Shown one piece after another: positions 32,214 to 41,888 of a stretch of DNA of 64,000 bases; the stretch's first letter is position 1; the number at the start of each line of letters is the position of its first letter. The notes beneath the pieces were generated by a model, which saw only the letters and a program-made list of their open reading frames with translations, did not search any database and was not told the origin of the DNA. A program made the position numbers and the translations under genes. Origin of the DNA: JADKHR01 sp041917295 (GTDB lineage: Bacteria > Elusimicrobiota > Elusimicrobia > FEN-1173); assembly GCA_041917295.1 (NCBI GenBank), contig JAYRXX010000075.1, forward strand, positions 6,878 through 70,877, read 5' to 3'.

Positions 32214-33101
32214 ATGTGCCGGGTCTGTGATCACCACGCCCTTGTTCCCCGGCCGGAAGACCTGGGCCACGTGCGGGGAAATACGGCTCGGTTCAAAAAT
32301 CGCTCTTTCACGCTGTGGCGTTGCCCGAAGTGTCGGAGCATTGCCAACATCGAACCCGTGGATTATAAAGACATCTATCGAGACTACCCCATGCTCAAAC
32401 AGCGTTTGGACTTTTTTGCCCGGGCGACCTTCAAGAACTTATTGCGCCGGTTAACCCAAGCGGGACTTAGGCCGGGCCAATCCGTTTTAGACATCGGATG
32501 CGGGGTGGGTGTTTTTGTTGAGTGGCTGAAAACCCAAGGCTTTAACGACGTCACGGGGTTTGATCCCATGGTAACGCGATTCGCTTCTGATCCCGTCGGC
32601 CAACAATTCGATTGTGTTGTGGCCAACGACGTTTTGGAACACGTGGAAAATCCCCGGGCGTTTCTAAAAGACGCGGCCTCTCGAGTGAAACCGGGCGGAC
32701 TCCTCTACGTTGGCACAGCGGACGCGGGGGGCGTGCGGGACATGAGCAATCTGGCCAAGCACGCGGTCCGGCTTCATCAACCCTTTCATCGAATCATCGT
32801 GACCGCCGAAACATTGGACCGTTTAACAGGCGAGCTGGGTTTTATCCCCATCGGCAAATACAGAAGGTCCTACTTGGACACCCGACGACCCTTTTGCAAT
32901 TATCGCGGCCTCGATGAGTTGAGCCGGGCCTTGGGCCACGACATGGACCTATGCTTTGACCCGGCCCACGTCCGCCGGGCCTTCACCAACCCCCGCGTCC
33001 TCTTTTTTGGTTTCTTTGGTTATTATTTTCCGTCAGCGGATGAACCCGCCGTCATTCTGAGGAAACCCGATCGAACAGAGCGTAGATCGCATGGAACATA
33101 A
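32214..33101 (+). CDS. Zinc-ribbon class I methyltransferase (Methyltransf_12/SAM type)
   Basis: 295 residues from ATG 32214, which has a GGAGGG site eight bases upstream. The frame stays open back into the previous gene, and TTG 32148 is an alternative. An N-terminal zinc ribbon 'CRVCDHH' and 'WRCPKCRS' (two CxxC pairs) precedes a SAM domain: 'SVLDIGCGVGVFVEWLK', 'FDCVVANDVLEHVENP', 'RVKPGGLLYVGTADAGG'. This layout is common in methyltransferases placed in lipid, glycan and natural-product clusters. It lies between another methyltransferase and the GMC/glycosyltransferase fusion, 21 bases from the latter. Confidence 0.85.
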   Translation: MCRVCDHHALVPRPEDLGHVRGNTARFKNRSFTLWRCPKCRSIANIEPVDYKDIYRDYPMLKQRLDFFARATFKNLLRRLTQAGLRPGQSVLDIGCGVGVFVEWLKTQGFNDVTGFDPMVTRFASDPVGQQFDCVVANDVLEHVENPRAFLKDAASRVKPGGLLYVGTADAGGVRDMSNLAKHAVRLHQPFHRIIVTAETLDRLTGELGFIPIGKYRRSYLDTRRPFCNYRGLDELSRALGHDMDLCFDPAHVRRAFTNPRVLFFGFFGYYFPSADEPAVILRKPDRTERRSHGT

Positions 33102-33122
33102 AAATTAACCCGGGGAAAGCCC

Positions 33123-36065
33123 ATGGACACCACAGAGAAACATTTCGCCCGGAAGAACGAGTCAGAACAAATTTGGGACTGGATTGTTATCGGGACAGGG
33201 ATGGGGGGAGCCACCTTTGGACATGCGCTCGCCAAGGCCGGACAACGGGTTCTCTTTATTGAAAAGGGCGCGAACCACCGAACTAACCGCCAGAAAAAAA
33301 CAGGGAATTTTCTTGAATGTTTGGTGCCGCATCCCGCCGCGCGCAACACCGAGGATTATAAAAACGCGGGGCGGTCCTCCCTAAAAATTTGGGACGCCAC
33401 TCGAAGGCGCTGGCTAAAACCAATTTTAGGTTCCGGAACAGGCGGCTCTTCGGCCCTTTTCGGCATGGTGATGGAACGGTTCTGGAAAGAGGATTTTGAG
33501 GCCGGTCGGTGGCATGCGAATTCCGACTGTTCATTGCCTAGCCGCTGGCCCGTGAGTTTTGAAGAAATGGAGCCCTACTACAAAGAAGCCGAACGGCTGT
33601 TTGGGGTTTCCAGCGCCGGCACAGACCCTCTCCGCAAAGAACAAATTTTTAACCACGTCCCACGACCGTCCTTGAGCGAGGAGGGGAACCAATTAATGTC
33701 AACCCTCCAAGCAAAAGGGCTACACCCGTATTCCCTTCCCCTGGCGCGCCAATGGGGGACCTCTTGTCCCTTTTGCCAGAGTTTCTTGTGCGGCCACGAC
33801 TGCAAAAACGACGCGGCAAAAATCTGCTTGGAACCGTCTCTTCAATCCCACGGATCTTCTTTGTTGGCCGAAGCCGAAGTAGTGGAGATTACGGCCGACG
33901 CCACCCGGGTCACGGGCGTGAAGGTGCGAATTGGAAACCAGATCAAACAGATTTTGGCCAACAATGTGGCGTTGGCCGCAGGGGCTCTCATGAGTCCGGC
34001 TCTTCTCTTGAAATCACGGTCAAGCCATCACCCCCAGGGGCTGGCCAACCGGTCGGGCCAGGTGGGACGGAATTTGATGCGCCACTACATTGATTTGTTG
34101 GGAATACCTACCACCTCGAACTCAGTCGATCAGGGAGACCAAAAAGAACTCGCGCTCAATGACTTTTATTTTTTTAACGGAAAAAAATTTGGAACTTTGG
34201 CCGATTTCGGAAAAATGCCACCGCTCCCCGTGGTGATGGAAGACATGAACCATGAGATGTCTTCGAAATCAACTCCTCTAAAAACACTGTGGCGGTTCCT
34301 GCGTCCCCTGGCCGGATGGATCTTGGGACGGTTATTGTCCCGTCACCGGTTCTTGGCGCTCGTCACGGAAGATCTTCCTTTCGAAAACAACAGAGTCGAG
34401 ATCGGATCGGACGGGGCGGACCTCACGATTTATTACTCAATCCACCCGCAAGAAAAATTAAGAATTTCCCAGGCTCGTTCTTTGGCCCGGAACCTTCTGA
34501 AAATTAACCGGCTGATTGTTCTGCCCAACGCCGACAACACCAAATTGCTCGCCCATGCGTGCGGAACTTGCCGTATGGGCGATGACCCCACCGCCAGCGT
34601 CGTCAATCGTTATAATCGCGCCCACGATCTTGAAAACCTCTATATCGTTGACGCGTCATTTTTTCCTTCCAGCGGGGGCGCCAATCCGGCCCTGACGATC
34701 GCGGCCAACGCCCTCCGGGTGGCTCAACATGTCTTGAAGAGTCGGGATGAGGTTCGCGTCCAGCGGGATCCTGTTTCGACACTTGAACCATCAGCCCCTG
34801 ACACCGGAAAAAAAACAATCCTTTTCATGCCGGGATCCTTTTCTCTTGCCCACGTGGGCCGGCTGGTCTCTTTGGCGACGGCGCTTCCGGAATCGAAATA
34901 TTTCGTTGTGTTCGCTTGCGACAAACACTCTCGACGTTTTATTCCCACGCGATTTTCTTTTCAACCGGCGACGTATCTGAATCCAGACGAGTTTCGCCAG
35001 CGCATGGAAAAGGGTCGCCCCTTGATCGATGCGCCCTTGTTGCGGAAACAAGTTGAAGAAGATCTCCAAATATTACGGAAGACCGGAGCGGACCTTGTCG
35101 TGGGGGATTTTCGTCCTTCCCTGAGCGTGAGCGCGCGCCTGTCAGGAGTTCCCTACCTCAACGTCTTCAACGCTCACTGGAGTCCTTGGGCCCAAGAACC
35201 CATCAAAGTGTTCTCACCGCCCGATCATTGGTTTCTCAATTTAGTGGGACGTCGACTGGGGCTGAAATTGACAAACACATTGTTCCCGATCATCAAAGTC
35301 GCTCACAGTCGCCCTTTTAACCGCGTCCGAAAGGAGTATGGGTTGCCTTCGTTGGGCAACCGACTTAAAGAGATCTACTCCGACGGAGATTATACCGCCC
35401 TGGCGGATCTTTCTGACCTCGTGCCCACGCCGGGGGCGCCTGAGACCCAGCGTTCGATTGGCCCGGTTATTTGGGAGCCGGAGAGCGCTCTCCCCTCTTG
35501 GTGGAATGATCTTCCCAACGACAAACCATTGATTTACGTAACGTTGGGATCGTCCGGAAAAACGAACTGCCTTCCAAAAATATTGGAATCGCTGGACAGT
35601 CTGCCGGTGGTGGTGGCCGTGGCCACCGCGGGACGGATTTCCGTGACCTCGATCCCCGGAAAGAGATATGTGGCGGACTATTTACCCGGCTCACTTCTGT
35701 GCAAACGGGCTTCTGTGGTGGTGAACAACGGGGGAGCGGGTGGGGTTTACCAGGCACTCGCGGAGGGAGTACCCGTTCTGGGGGTCGCCGCCAACCTGGA
35801 TCAGTGTTTGGTGATGAAAACAGTTGTTCGGGCGGGGGCCGGGCGGTTAGTTCTTGCCGATCAAACCGAAACATGTCCTTGGCGGAACCATTTTCTTGAC
35901 TTGTTGTTTACAAAATCAATAAAAGCGGCGGCCGTAAAAATTTCTTCGCTCATTAATCAACAATCCGCCCCCCAAAACTTTTACAATCAAGTTCAATCCA
36001 TTCTGGCTCGATCCAAAACCTCACACGCCGACCACGATCATACAGCGACAAAGGAACCGTTATGA
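33123..36065 (+). CDS. GMC-type FAD oxidoreductase fused to a UGT/MGT-like glycosyltransferase
   Basis: 980 residues. The N-terminal half (about 17-545) is a GMC oxidoreductase: FAD motif 'WIVIGTGMGGATFGHALA', 'LGSGTGGSSALFGMVMERF', a Cys-rich 'CPFCQSFLCGHDC', 'NVALAAGALMSPALLL', 'HACGTCRMGDDP' and 'DASFFPSSGGANPALTIAA'. The C-terminal part (about 560-960) is a GT-B glycosyltransferase of the MGT/UGT group, with 'LFMPGSFSLAHVGRLVSLA', 'PLIYVTLGSSG', 'YLPGSLLCKRASVVVNNGGAGGVYQALAEGVPVLGV' positions near 850-885, and a donor-site 'NLDQCL'. One chain thus could oxidise an alcohol and add a sugar. The fusion is unusual. It ends two bases from the convergent thiolase stop. Confidence 0.85.
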   Translation: MDTTEKHFARKNESEQIWDWIVIGTGMGGATFGHALAKAGQRVLFIEKGANHRTNRQKKTGNFLECLVPHPAARNTEDYKNAGRSSLKIWDATRRRWLKPILGSGTGGSSALFGMVMERFWKEDFEAGRWHANSDCSLPSRWPVSFEEMEPYYKEAERLFGVSSAGTDPLRKEQIFNHVPRPSLSEEGNQLMSTLQAKGLHPYSLPLARQWGTSCPFCQSFLCGHDCKNDAAKICLEPSLQSHGSSLLAEAEVVEITADATRVTGVKVRIGNQIKQILANNVALAAGALMSPALLLKSRSSHHPQGLANRSGQVGRNLMRHYIDLLGIPTTSNSVDQGDQKELALNDFYFFNGKKFGTLADFGKMPPLPVVMEDMNHEMSSKSTPLKTLWRFLRPLAGWILGRLLSRHRFLALVTEDLPFENNRVEIGSDGADLTIYYSIHPQEKLRISQARSLARNLLKINRLIVLPNADNTKLLAHACGTCRMGDDPTASVVNRYNRAHDLENLYIVDASFFPSSGGANPALTIAANALRVAQHVLKSRDEVRVQRDPVSTLEPSAPDTGKKTILFMPGSFSLAHVGRLVSLATALPESKYFVVFACDKHSRRFIPTRFSFQPATYLNPDEFRQRMEKGRPLIDAPLLRKQVEEDLQILRKTGADLVVGDFRPSLSVSARLSGVPYLNVFNAHWSPWAQEPIKVFSPPDHWFLNLVGRRLGLKLTNTLFPIIKVAHSRPFNRVRKEYGLPSLGNRLKEIYSDGDYTALADLSDLVPTPGAPETQRSIGPVIWEPESALPSWWNDLPNDKPLIYVTLGSSGKTNCLPKILESLDSLPVVVAVATAGRISVTSIPGKRYVADYLPGSLLCKRASVVVNNGGAGGVYQALAEGVPVLGVAANLDQCLVMKTVVRAGAGRLVLADQTETCPWRNHFLDLLFTKSIKAAAVKISSLINQQSAPQNFYNQVQSILARSKTSHADHDHTATKEPL

Positions 36066-36067
36066 GT

Positions 36068-37441
36068 TCAACTTTTCGTCGACCCTTCCCCGCCCTTTCC
36101 GTTGCGCAACACCATCGCGCCGCCCATACCGCCTGACGCACAAGCCCCTCCCAGGCCCCACGAGGGGCCCGGTCGTTCCCCCATGGCGTAGGCCAAATTG
36201 AGCAGAACGCGCACCCCCGTGGCGGCGATGGGATGCCCCAACGCCAACGTTCCCCCCTTGGGGTTCAAGTTCCCTTTCTCCCAGAGCGTGCGCCAATCGT
36301 GGCCGAACGTGGTTTTCGCAAACTGAAAGAGGGCCAAAACCCCCGCCGCAAAGGGTTCGTGCAATTCGATCGTGTCGATTTGGTCAAAGGACAGCCCCGC
36401 CCGAACCAACGCCTCCTGAGCCGCCACCGCCGGCGCCAACCCCATCCGGTGAGGGTCCACCCCGCGAAACGCCCAGCTGGCCACCTCCGCGATAACGTCC
36501 AGATTGAGCTCCAACGCTTTGCGCCGGGTGGTAACGATCAGGCCAGCCGCTCCATCGGATCGGCCGCAGGAATTAAGTAACGTCACAGTCCCCCCGCTCC
36601 CGGCCGGGGGCGTGGAAGAACCCAAAAATTTTTCGTGGTCACGATAAAAATTCTCAAACGGATAAAACCCGTTGTCAAACAAGGTGGGGGCTTTTTCCAT
36701 CAGTTTCGGTTTTTCTAAAACCGATCGCCGTTGAGCGGGGGTTTCGTCATCGGTAAGCACCGCCGTTCCCTGGCGCGTCACGGGGACCAAATGGCCCTGA
36801 TAAAAACCGCTCTCCACGGCCCGCACCGTGCGGCGAATGCTTTCCAGAGCGTATTCGTCCTGTTCCTTGCGCCCGATGTGAAACAACTGGGCCAACACTT
36901 CCGCCGTGGCGCCCATGTTGATGTGAGCCACGGGATCCGTTAACCCTTCCTCCATCATATCCACCACGGACACCTGAGACGACTGCAAAATTTCCGCCCA
37001 GTGGGACTTTACCGTCGCCAAGTTGCGTAGAAACGCGTTTGACCGAACCCCCCGAATGGCGAACGGGGCCTGGGACATGCTTTCGGTGCCGCCCACCAGA
37101 TAGAGCTCGCCGTCCCCCACAACGATGCGCCCCACCGCCGCACACACCGCTTCCAAACCCGCCACGCAGTTGGCTTGAAGCGTCAGCGCCGGCGTTTCCA
37201 CAGGAAACCCCATGCGCAAAGCCGTGACCCGCGCAATATTGAGCGCGTGAGAATCTTCTCCCACCCACCCCACCATCAAGCCGTCCACCTGGCGCGGCGT
37301 TAAATGGGCCCGCCGCAAAATTTCTTGGAACACCACGGCCATCATGTCTTCCGCGGCCATGTCAGCCAACTCTTTACCCAGTGCGCCAAAGGGCGTTCGA
37401 ACCCCGTGGCACAAGACGATCGTTTGATTGTTAAATTGCAT
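36068..37441 (-). CDS. Thiolase-family acyl-CoA acyltransferase (FadI/FadA-like)
   Basis: 457 residues. Catalytic residues are visible: Cys92 in 'LQANCVAGLEA', His361 in 'ELHEPFAAG', His403 in 'LALGHPIAATG' and Cys434 in 'CASGGMGGA'. 'GGTESMS' and 'NPKGGTLALGHP' are thiolase signatures. 'HEPFA' (rather than 'NEAFA') recalls the trifunctional-enzyme beta subunit/FadI branch. It would cleave or condense 3-ketoacyl-CoA. ATG 37441 has AAGGAG. It is the only reverse gene between two forward operons of the putative lipid pathway; its 3' end is two bases from the GMC fusion's end and its 5' end faces the RND promoter. Confidence 0.9.
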   Translation of the reverse strand: MQFNNQTIVLCHGVRTPFGALGKELADMAAEDMMAVVFQEILRRAHLTPRQVDGLMVGWVGEDSHALNIARVTALRMGFPVETPALTLQANCVAGLEAVCAAVGRIVVGDGELYLVGGTESMSQAPFAIRGVRSNAFLRNLATVKSHWAEILQSSQVSVVDMMEEGLTDPVAHINMGATAEVLAQLFHIGRKEQDEYALESIRRTVRAVESGFYQGHLVPVTRQGTAVLTDDETPAQRRSVLEKPKLMEKAPTLFDNGFYPFENFYRDHEKFLGSSTPPAGSGGTVTLLNSCGRSDGAAGLIVTTRRKALELNLDVIAEVASWAFRGVDPHRMGLAPAVAAQEALVRAGLSFDQIDTIELHEPFAAGVLALFQFAKTTFGHDWRTLWEKGNLNPKGGTLALGHPIAATGVRVLLNLAYAMGERPGPSWGLGGACASGGMGGAMVLRNGKGGEGSTKS

Positions 37442-37519
37442 AACCTTCTCCTTGGTTCCTTATCTGCATGAGCTTAACCCCGGAACGATGCCAAATCAAG
37501 TCATTTGTAAAAAGGTCCC

Positions 37520-37548
37520 TTGACGGATCGGTCATCACGGCACATAAT
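37520..37548 (+). promoter_or_regulatory. Predicted promoter giving a leaderless RND transporter mRNA
   Basis: TTGACG (37520-37525), a 17-base spacer, and CATAAT (37543-37548). The -10 ends six bases before the ATG at 37555, so transcription would begin at or next to the start codon. No Shine-Dalgarno site precedes that ATG, which agrees with a leaderless message. Confidence 0.6.
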
Positions 37549-37554
37549 TGATCC

Positions 37555-39858
37555 ATGCTTCGCGATCGGTTTGTTCATCGGCTCGCCGACTTGATCACTC
37601 GACATCGGTGGACGGTTCTGGCCGTGACAGCGGCGGTCAGTGGCGCTCTCATGGCTCAAATCCCCCGGTTGCAGACTCGAACCGACGTGGACGTTTTTTA
37701 TATTCCCACCGACCCGTTTTTTAAGCTCAACAAACAAATCGAAAAGATTTATCGGCGCAACGAATTTTTTTCCATCGTGTTTAAAGACGAGACCCTGTTC
37801 ACCCCGTCCCGCCTCAACGACATCGGCGCCATCACCGACGCGCTTGAAAACCTGCCGGACGTCGACGAGGTCATCAGTTTGTCCAACGTCAACGACATCC
37901 GGGGAACCGACGACGCGTTTATCGTGGAACCCTTTCTGCATGAACGTCCCGATACGGCGAAAGGGCTGGATCGACTCAAACAGAGGGCCCTCGACAAACG
38001 GCTTTACCGAAACCGGTTGATCTCCGAAGATGGCACCACCACGGCCATCACCGTTTTTCTTCCCCCCCACACCGACGGAGACCTCCGTTTGCGGGTCTTG
38101 AGCGGCGTGGAAAAGATTCTCGCGCCGTATCAAGAGCGGGGCTATCAATTTCATTTGGCCGGCTGGCCGGTGGTCAACGTTCGCCTGGTCCAGTTCATGA
38201 ACTCGGACATGGGGCGATTTTTGCCCCTCACGTTGTTATTGGCGTTGGGCACGGTGTGGTTTGTGTTCCGTAACGTTCGCCTCTTTTTTCTGGCGGGGGT
38301 GGGAGTGGTGCTGACGTTGTGCGCCACGATGGGTCTGGCCGGGATCTCGGGGATTACCCTAAACAACGCCTCCATCGCGGCGTTGCCGATCGTTATGGCC
38401 CTGGCCCTATCGGATTTGGTGCACCTGTTTTCCCATCTGGACCGAAGTGTCTTGGCCAAACACCCGGACCGATTTTCCGCGTTAAACCATGTGTTGAAAC
38501 AAATCCTGTTCCCTTGCCTGTTAACGAGCGTGAACACGGCCATCGGTTTTTTTTCGTTCACGTCCAACCAAATTCCCGCGGTCCGCGAGTTCGGTTGGTT
38601 GGCGGCGTCGGGGATGGTGATGGAATTTTTTATCACGTTCGGCCTCATCGCCCCGCTCCTGTTGTTTTTTAACACCCCTAAAATTTATCGGGACACCCAG
38701 ACGCACACCCAACAACCCATTCCCCGGCTGGTTCAGTGGGCCCACGAAACGGTTCTGCGCCATCCCTGGCGGATCCTGTGCTTAAGCCTCGTCCTGGCGG
38801 CCTGGGGCGGATGGCAGTCCCAAAAGGTTCAAGTAGAGACGGACCTCATTCAATTTTTCTCCTTCAACACCCAGGTTCGCCAAGACATGGAATTCACCAA
38901 ACGCCACCTGGGAGGCATTCAAACCATGTCCGTGGAATTTCAAGGACAACGGGACGACTTTAAAGATCCAGACCGACTGGCCGCCTTGGCTCGGTTGGAA
39001 TCGTCCTTGGAAACGGTCCCCGGGGTTGACAGCGTCACGTCGCTGGTGGATTATCTGCGGGACATGAACAAGGCGTTCCACGGGGAAGACCCCGCCCAGG
39101 ACACCTTGCCGCGCTCGCGGCGGCTGTTGGAACAGTACCTGCTTCTCTACAGCGCCGACGATCTCGACGAAGTGGTTACCCCGGGGTTTGATCGAACCCG
39201 TCTCAGCTTTCGTCTGCGCGACACCGGATCCAAAAAAAACGGGAAAACGTTGGCCCTCATCCGCCAAGCCGTCGCCGGTTCCCCGGTTCCAGGGACGACC
39301 TCGTCCATTGTCGGCGGCGTGGTGGACATGGACGTCACGTCCCGGGTCATGGTCGGAGATCAACTGCGGGGCATCGGCCAGGCCGTGGGCACCATTTGGT
39401 GCGTCATGCTGGTGGTTTTACGGTCGGTGAAGCTGGCCACGTTGTTTTTGGTTCCCAACCTGTTTCCGATCGTTTTAAACTTCGGCCTCATGGGCACGTG
39501 GGGCATTCCCATTGACACCGGCACCGCGCTCGTGGCCGCGTCGGCCTTCGGCATCATTGTGGATGACACGGTCCATTTTTTCACCCGGTTTGCCGAACGC
39601 CGTCGGCATGGGTGGACCTACGATCGCGCCCTGGACGATGTGACCCAAGAAAAAGGGGAAGCCGCCTTGTCGTCGTCCCTCATTTTGTCCCTTGGGTTCG
39701 GCGTGCTCATGCTGGGCCATTTTGTTCCGGTGATTCGATATGGGTTGTTAAACGTCATGGTCTTGACAACGGGAATGTTCGGGGATATGTTTTTACTTAA
39801 GTCGATCATGGCCTTGGGCCGCGGTCGAGCCGGCGCCAAGGAGACACCGACACCATGA
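37555..39858 (+). CDS. RND/MMPL-family transporter
   Basis: 767 residues, two matching halves each with a first membrane helix, a large periplasmic loop and a five-helix bundle. Half 1: helix ~18-36, loop 37-205, bundle ~210-365 ('LPIVMALALSDLVHLFSHLDRS' region). Half 2: helix ~398-415, loop to ~600, bundle ~605-755 with 'AASAFGIIVDDTVHFFTRF', the MMPL/hydrophobe-exporter 'GxxxDDxxHF' signature. MMPL proteins export lipids and other hydrophobic molecules (for example in mycobacteria). It leads a four-gene operon with a ThiF/nitroreductase fusion, an N-acyltransferase and an M28 peptidase, so it probably exports the product of that pathway. Confidence 0.88.
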   Translation: MLRDRFVHRLADLITRHRWTVLAVTAAVSGALMAQIPRLQTRTDVDVFYIPTDPFFKLNKQIEKIYRRNEFFSIVFKDETLFTPSRLNDIGAITDALENLPDVDEVISLSNVNDIRGTDDAFIVEPFLHERPDTAKGLDRLKQRALDKRLYRNRLISEDGTTTAITVFLPPHTDGDLRLRVLSGVEKILAPYQERGYQFHLAGWPVVNVRLVQFMNSDMGRFLPLTLLLALGTVWFVFRNVRLFFLAGVGVVLTLCATMGLAGISGITLNNASIAALPIVMALALSDLVHLFSHLDRSVLAKHPDRFSALNHVLKQILFPCLLTSVNTAIGFFSFTSNQIPAVREFGWLAASGMVMEFFITFGLIAPLLLFFNTPKIYRDTQTHTQQPIPRLVQWAHETVLRHPWRILCLSLVLAAWGGWQSQKVQVETDLIQFFSFNTQVRQDMEFTKRHLGGIQTMSVEFQGQRDDFKDPDRLAALARLESSLETVPGVDSVTSLVDYLRDMNKAFHGEDPAQDTLPRSRRLLEQYLLLYSADDLDEVVTPGFDRTRLSFRLRDTGSKKNGKTLALIRQAVAGSPVPGTTSSIVGGVVDMDVTSRVMVGDQLRGIGQAVGTIWCVMLVVLRSVKLATLFLVPNLFPIVLNFGLMGTWGIPIDTGTALVAASAFGIIVDDTVHFFTRFAERRRHGWTYDRALDDVTQEKGEAALSSSLILSLGFGVLMLGHFVPVIRYGLLNVMVLTTGMFGDMFLLKSIMALGRGRAGAKETPTP

Positions 39859-41888
39859 CTTTTTTTAATCCCGAGGATTTAAAAAACCGCCTCAAAACTT
39901 GGGATTTGGGGGATCCGCAATCGTACTGGTCCTCCGCTTATTCCCGAAACGTCGGCATCCTGTCACGATCGGACATGGATCGGCTGGCCTCGGCCCGGGT
40001 GGCCATTGCCGGCGTGGGCGGCGTGGGCGGATCCCACGCCATCACCTTGGCCCGGTCCGGCCTTGGGGGGTTCCACCTGGCCGACTTCGACCGTTTTGAA
40101 CCCGCCAACATCAACCGCCAGCAAGGCGCCCGGGTCACCACCTTTGGCCGACCCAAAGCCGAGGTGTTGCGCGAAGACATTCTGCTCATCAACCCGTTTG
40201 CCGACGTCAAACTGTTCGTGGAAGGCGTCACGCCGTCCAACATCGACCGATTTTTAGACGGCGTGGACGTGGTTTTGGACGGGTTGGACTTTTTTGCCCT
40301 CAAAGCCCGCCGGCTCCTTTTTCGGCGAGCCCGCGAGCGGTCTATTCCCGTGGTGACCGCCGGCCCCATCGGGTTTGGGACGCCCTTGATGGTGTTTACC
40401 CCCGACAGCATGAGTTTCGACGACTACTTTGATCTCTGCGACAACACGTCGGATCTCGACAGCTACATTCGGTTTTATTTGGGCATGACCCCCGACGGCC
40501 TTCATCACAAATACACGATCCCCGGTCGGATTCGGCTAGAAGACAAATACGGCCCGTCGTTGTCCTTGGCCTGCCAGCTGGCCTCCGGTGTGGCGGCCAC
40601 GGAAACGATTCGGCTTCTTTTGGGCCGGCCGGGCCTGAAACCAGCTCCCTGGCACTATCTTTTTGATCCGTACCTTCACGTATTAAAAGCCAATCGACTG
40701 CGTTGGGGCAATCACGGCCCCATTCAACGAATAAAAATTTGGGCGGTACGCCGCGCTATTCAAAAAAGGAACGAACAATTTCGTCCCATCCCCCCCGAAC
40801 CCACCTGGGACCGGCAAGGGACCATCCCCCAAAAAGTCATGGATTTTATTCTCCAGGCGGGCCTCCAAGCCCCGTCTGGGGACAACATTCAACCTTGGGC
40901 CTTTCGCGTCCGAGACAATCATGTGGAAATTATTTTGAACGCCAAAGCCGACCCTTCCTTTTTTAATTTCGAACAGAGGGCGACCCTGATTTCAAACGGG
41001 GCGGTCATGGAAAACATGGCCATGGCCGCAACCGCTTTTGGGTTGGACATGAACGTGGAATCCGCCCCCGCAGGGAAAAACGACGAACGGGTGGCCTCGG
41101 TTCGGTTCATTGCGGCTCAAAAAACCTGGGATCCGTTGGCGGACCTGGTGTGGGAACGGGACACGAACCGCAGGCCGTTTGATCGGCGCCCCATTCCTTT
41201 GGACACCCGCCACGCCCTGGTTTCAGCCGCGGAAGAACGGGGGGCTCGCTTGCATCTGGTGGCGGAACGGCCCGGTATCGAGTCCCTGGCCAAAGCCGTC
41301 TACTGGGCCGACCGTGCCCGGGTCGGGTTGCGGGAATGCCACAAGCCCTTGTACGACGCCATTCGAAAAAATGCCCGGGAAGCCCGGGCCCGGGGGGACG
41401 GATTTTCCTACAACAATCTCATGGCGGGATTGGACGGACGACTCTTTTTAACCCTGACGCGCCCCTGGCCGGTTATGGACATGGCCAACCGTATCGGAAT
41501 AGGAAATATGGTGGCCGGCATCGGACGGGATTCCATTCTTAACTCCTCGGCGGTGGCCCTGTTGACGATGCCGACGGATTCGGCTTCCGATTTTCTTCAG
41601 GGAGGGCGGGCCTGGCAACGGGTGTGGCTAACCGCCACCGCCCACGGATTGGCGCTTCAACCCAACGCCAGCCTGGTTTTTTTCTGGACGGTTTATCGTC
41701 ATCGGGGCGAATCGGCGTTTCCCCCCGCCGCCGTTCAACACCTGCGTCGCGCCATGGAAATTGCCCGGCTGTGGTTTCCCCAGGTGCATTTTGAACAAGA
41801 AGGCTTGATCATGCTCTTTCGGCTTGGGTATGCGCCGCCCATTCCCGAAGGCACATTCCGCCGCCCGTTGGCCTCCTTCTTAAGATAG
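39855..41888 (+). CDS. ThiF/MoeB-type adenylyltransferase fused to a nitroreductase (Rv1355c/MoeY-like)
   Basis: 677 residues. Residues ~35-290 are a ThiF/E1-like adenylating domain: 'ARVAIAGVGGVGGSHAI' nucleotide loop, 'LADFDRFEPANINRQ' (Asp and Arg-Gln contacts), 'DVVLDGLDFF'. The zinc-binding CxxC pairs of MoeB/ThiF are absent. Residues ~330-665 are a nitroreductase-like flavoprotein domain ('AGLQAPSGDNIQPWAF', 'ISNGAVMENMAMAA', 'WQRVWLTATAHGLALQPN'). This fusion is known from mycobacterial Rv1355c-type proteins but its reaction is not established. It overlaps the RND gene (ATGA) and the acyltransferase (one base), implying one pathway. Confidence 0.85.
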   Translation: MTFFNPEDLKNRLKTWDLGDPQSYWSSAYSRNVGILSRSDMDRLASARVAIAGVGGVGGSHAITLARSGLGGFHLADFDRFEPANINRQQGARVTTFGRPKAEVLREDILLINPFADVKLFVEGVTPSNIDRFLDGVDVVLDGLDFFALKARRLLFRRARERSIPVVTAGPIGFGTPLMVFTPDSMSFDDYFDLCDNTSDLDSYIRFYLGMTPDGLHHKYTIPGRIRLEDKYGPSLSLACQLASGVAATETIRLLLGRPGLKPAPWHYLFDPYLHVLKANRLRWGNHGPIQRIKIWAVRRAIQKRNEQFRPIPPEPTWDRQGTIPQKVMDFILQAGLQAPSGDNIQPWAFRVRDNHVEIILNAKADPSFFNFEQRATLISNGAVMENMAMAATAFGLDMNVESAPAGKNDERVASVRFIAAQKTWDPLADLVWERDTNRRPFDRRPIPLDTRHALVSAAEERGARLHLVAERPGIESLAKAVYWADRARVGLRECHKPLYDAIRKNAREARARGDGFSYNNLMAGLDGRLFLTLTRPWPVMDMANRIGIGNMVAGIGRDSILNSSAVALLTMPTDSASDFLQGGRAWQRVWLTATAHGLALQPNASLVFFWTVYRHRGESAFPPAAVQHLRRAMEIARLWFPQVHFEQEGLIMLFRLGYAPPIPEGTFRRPLASFLR

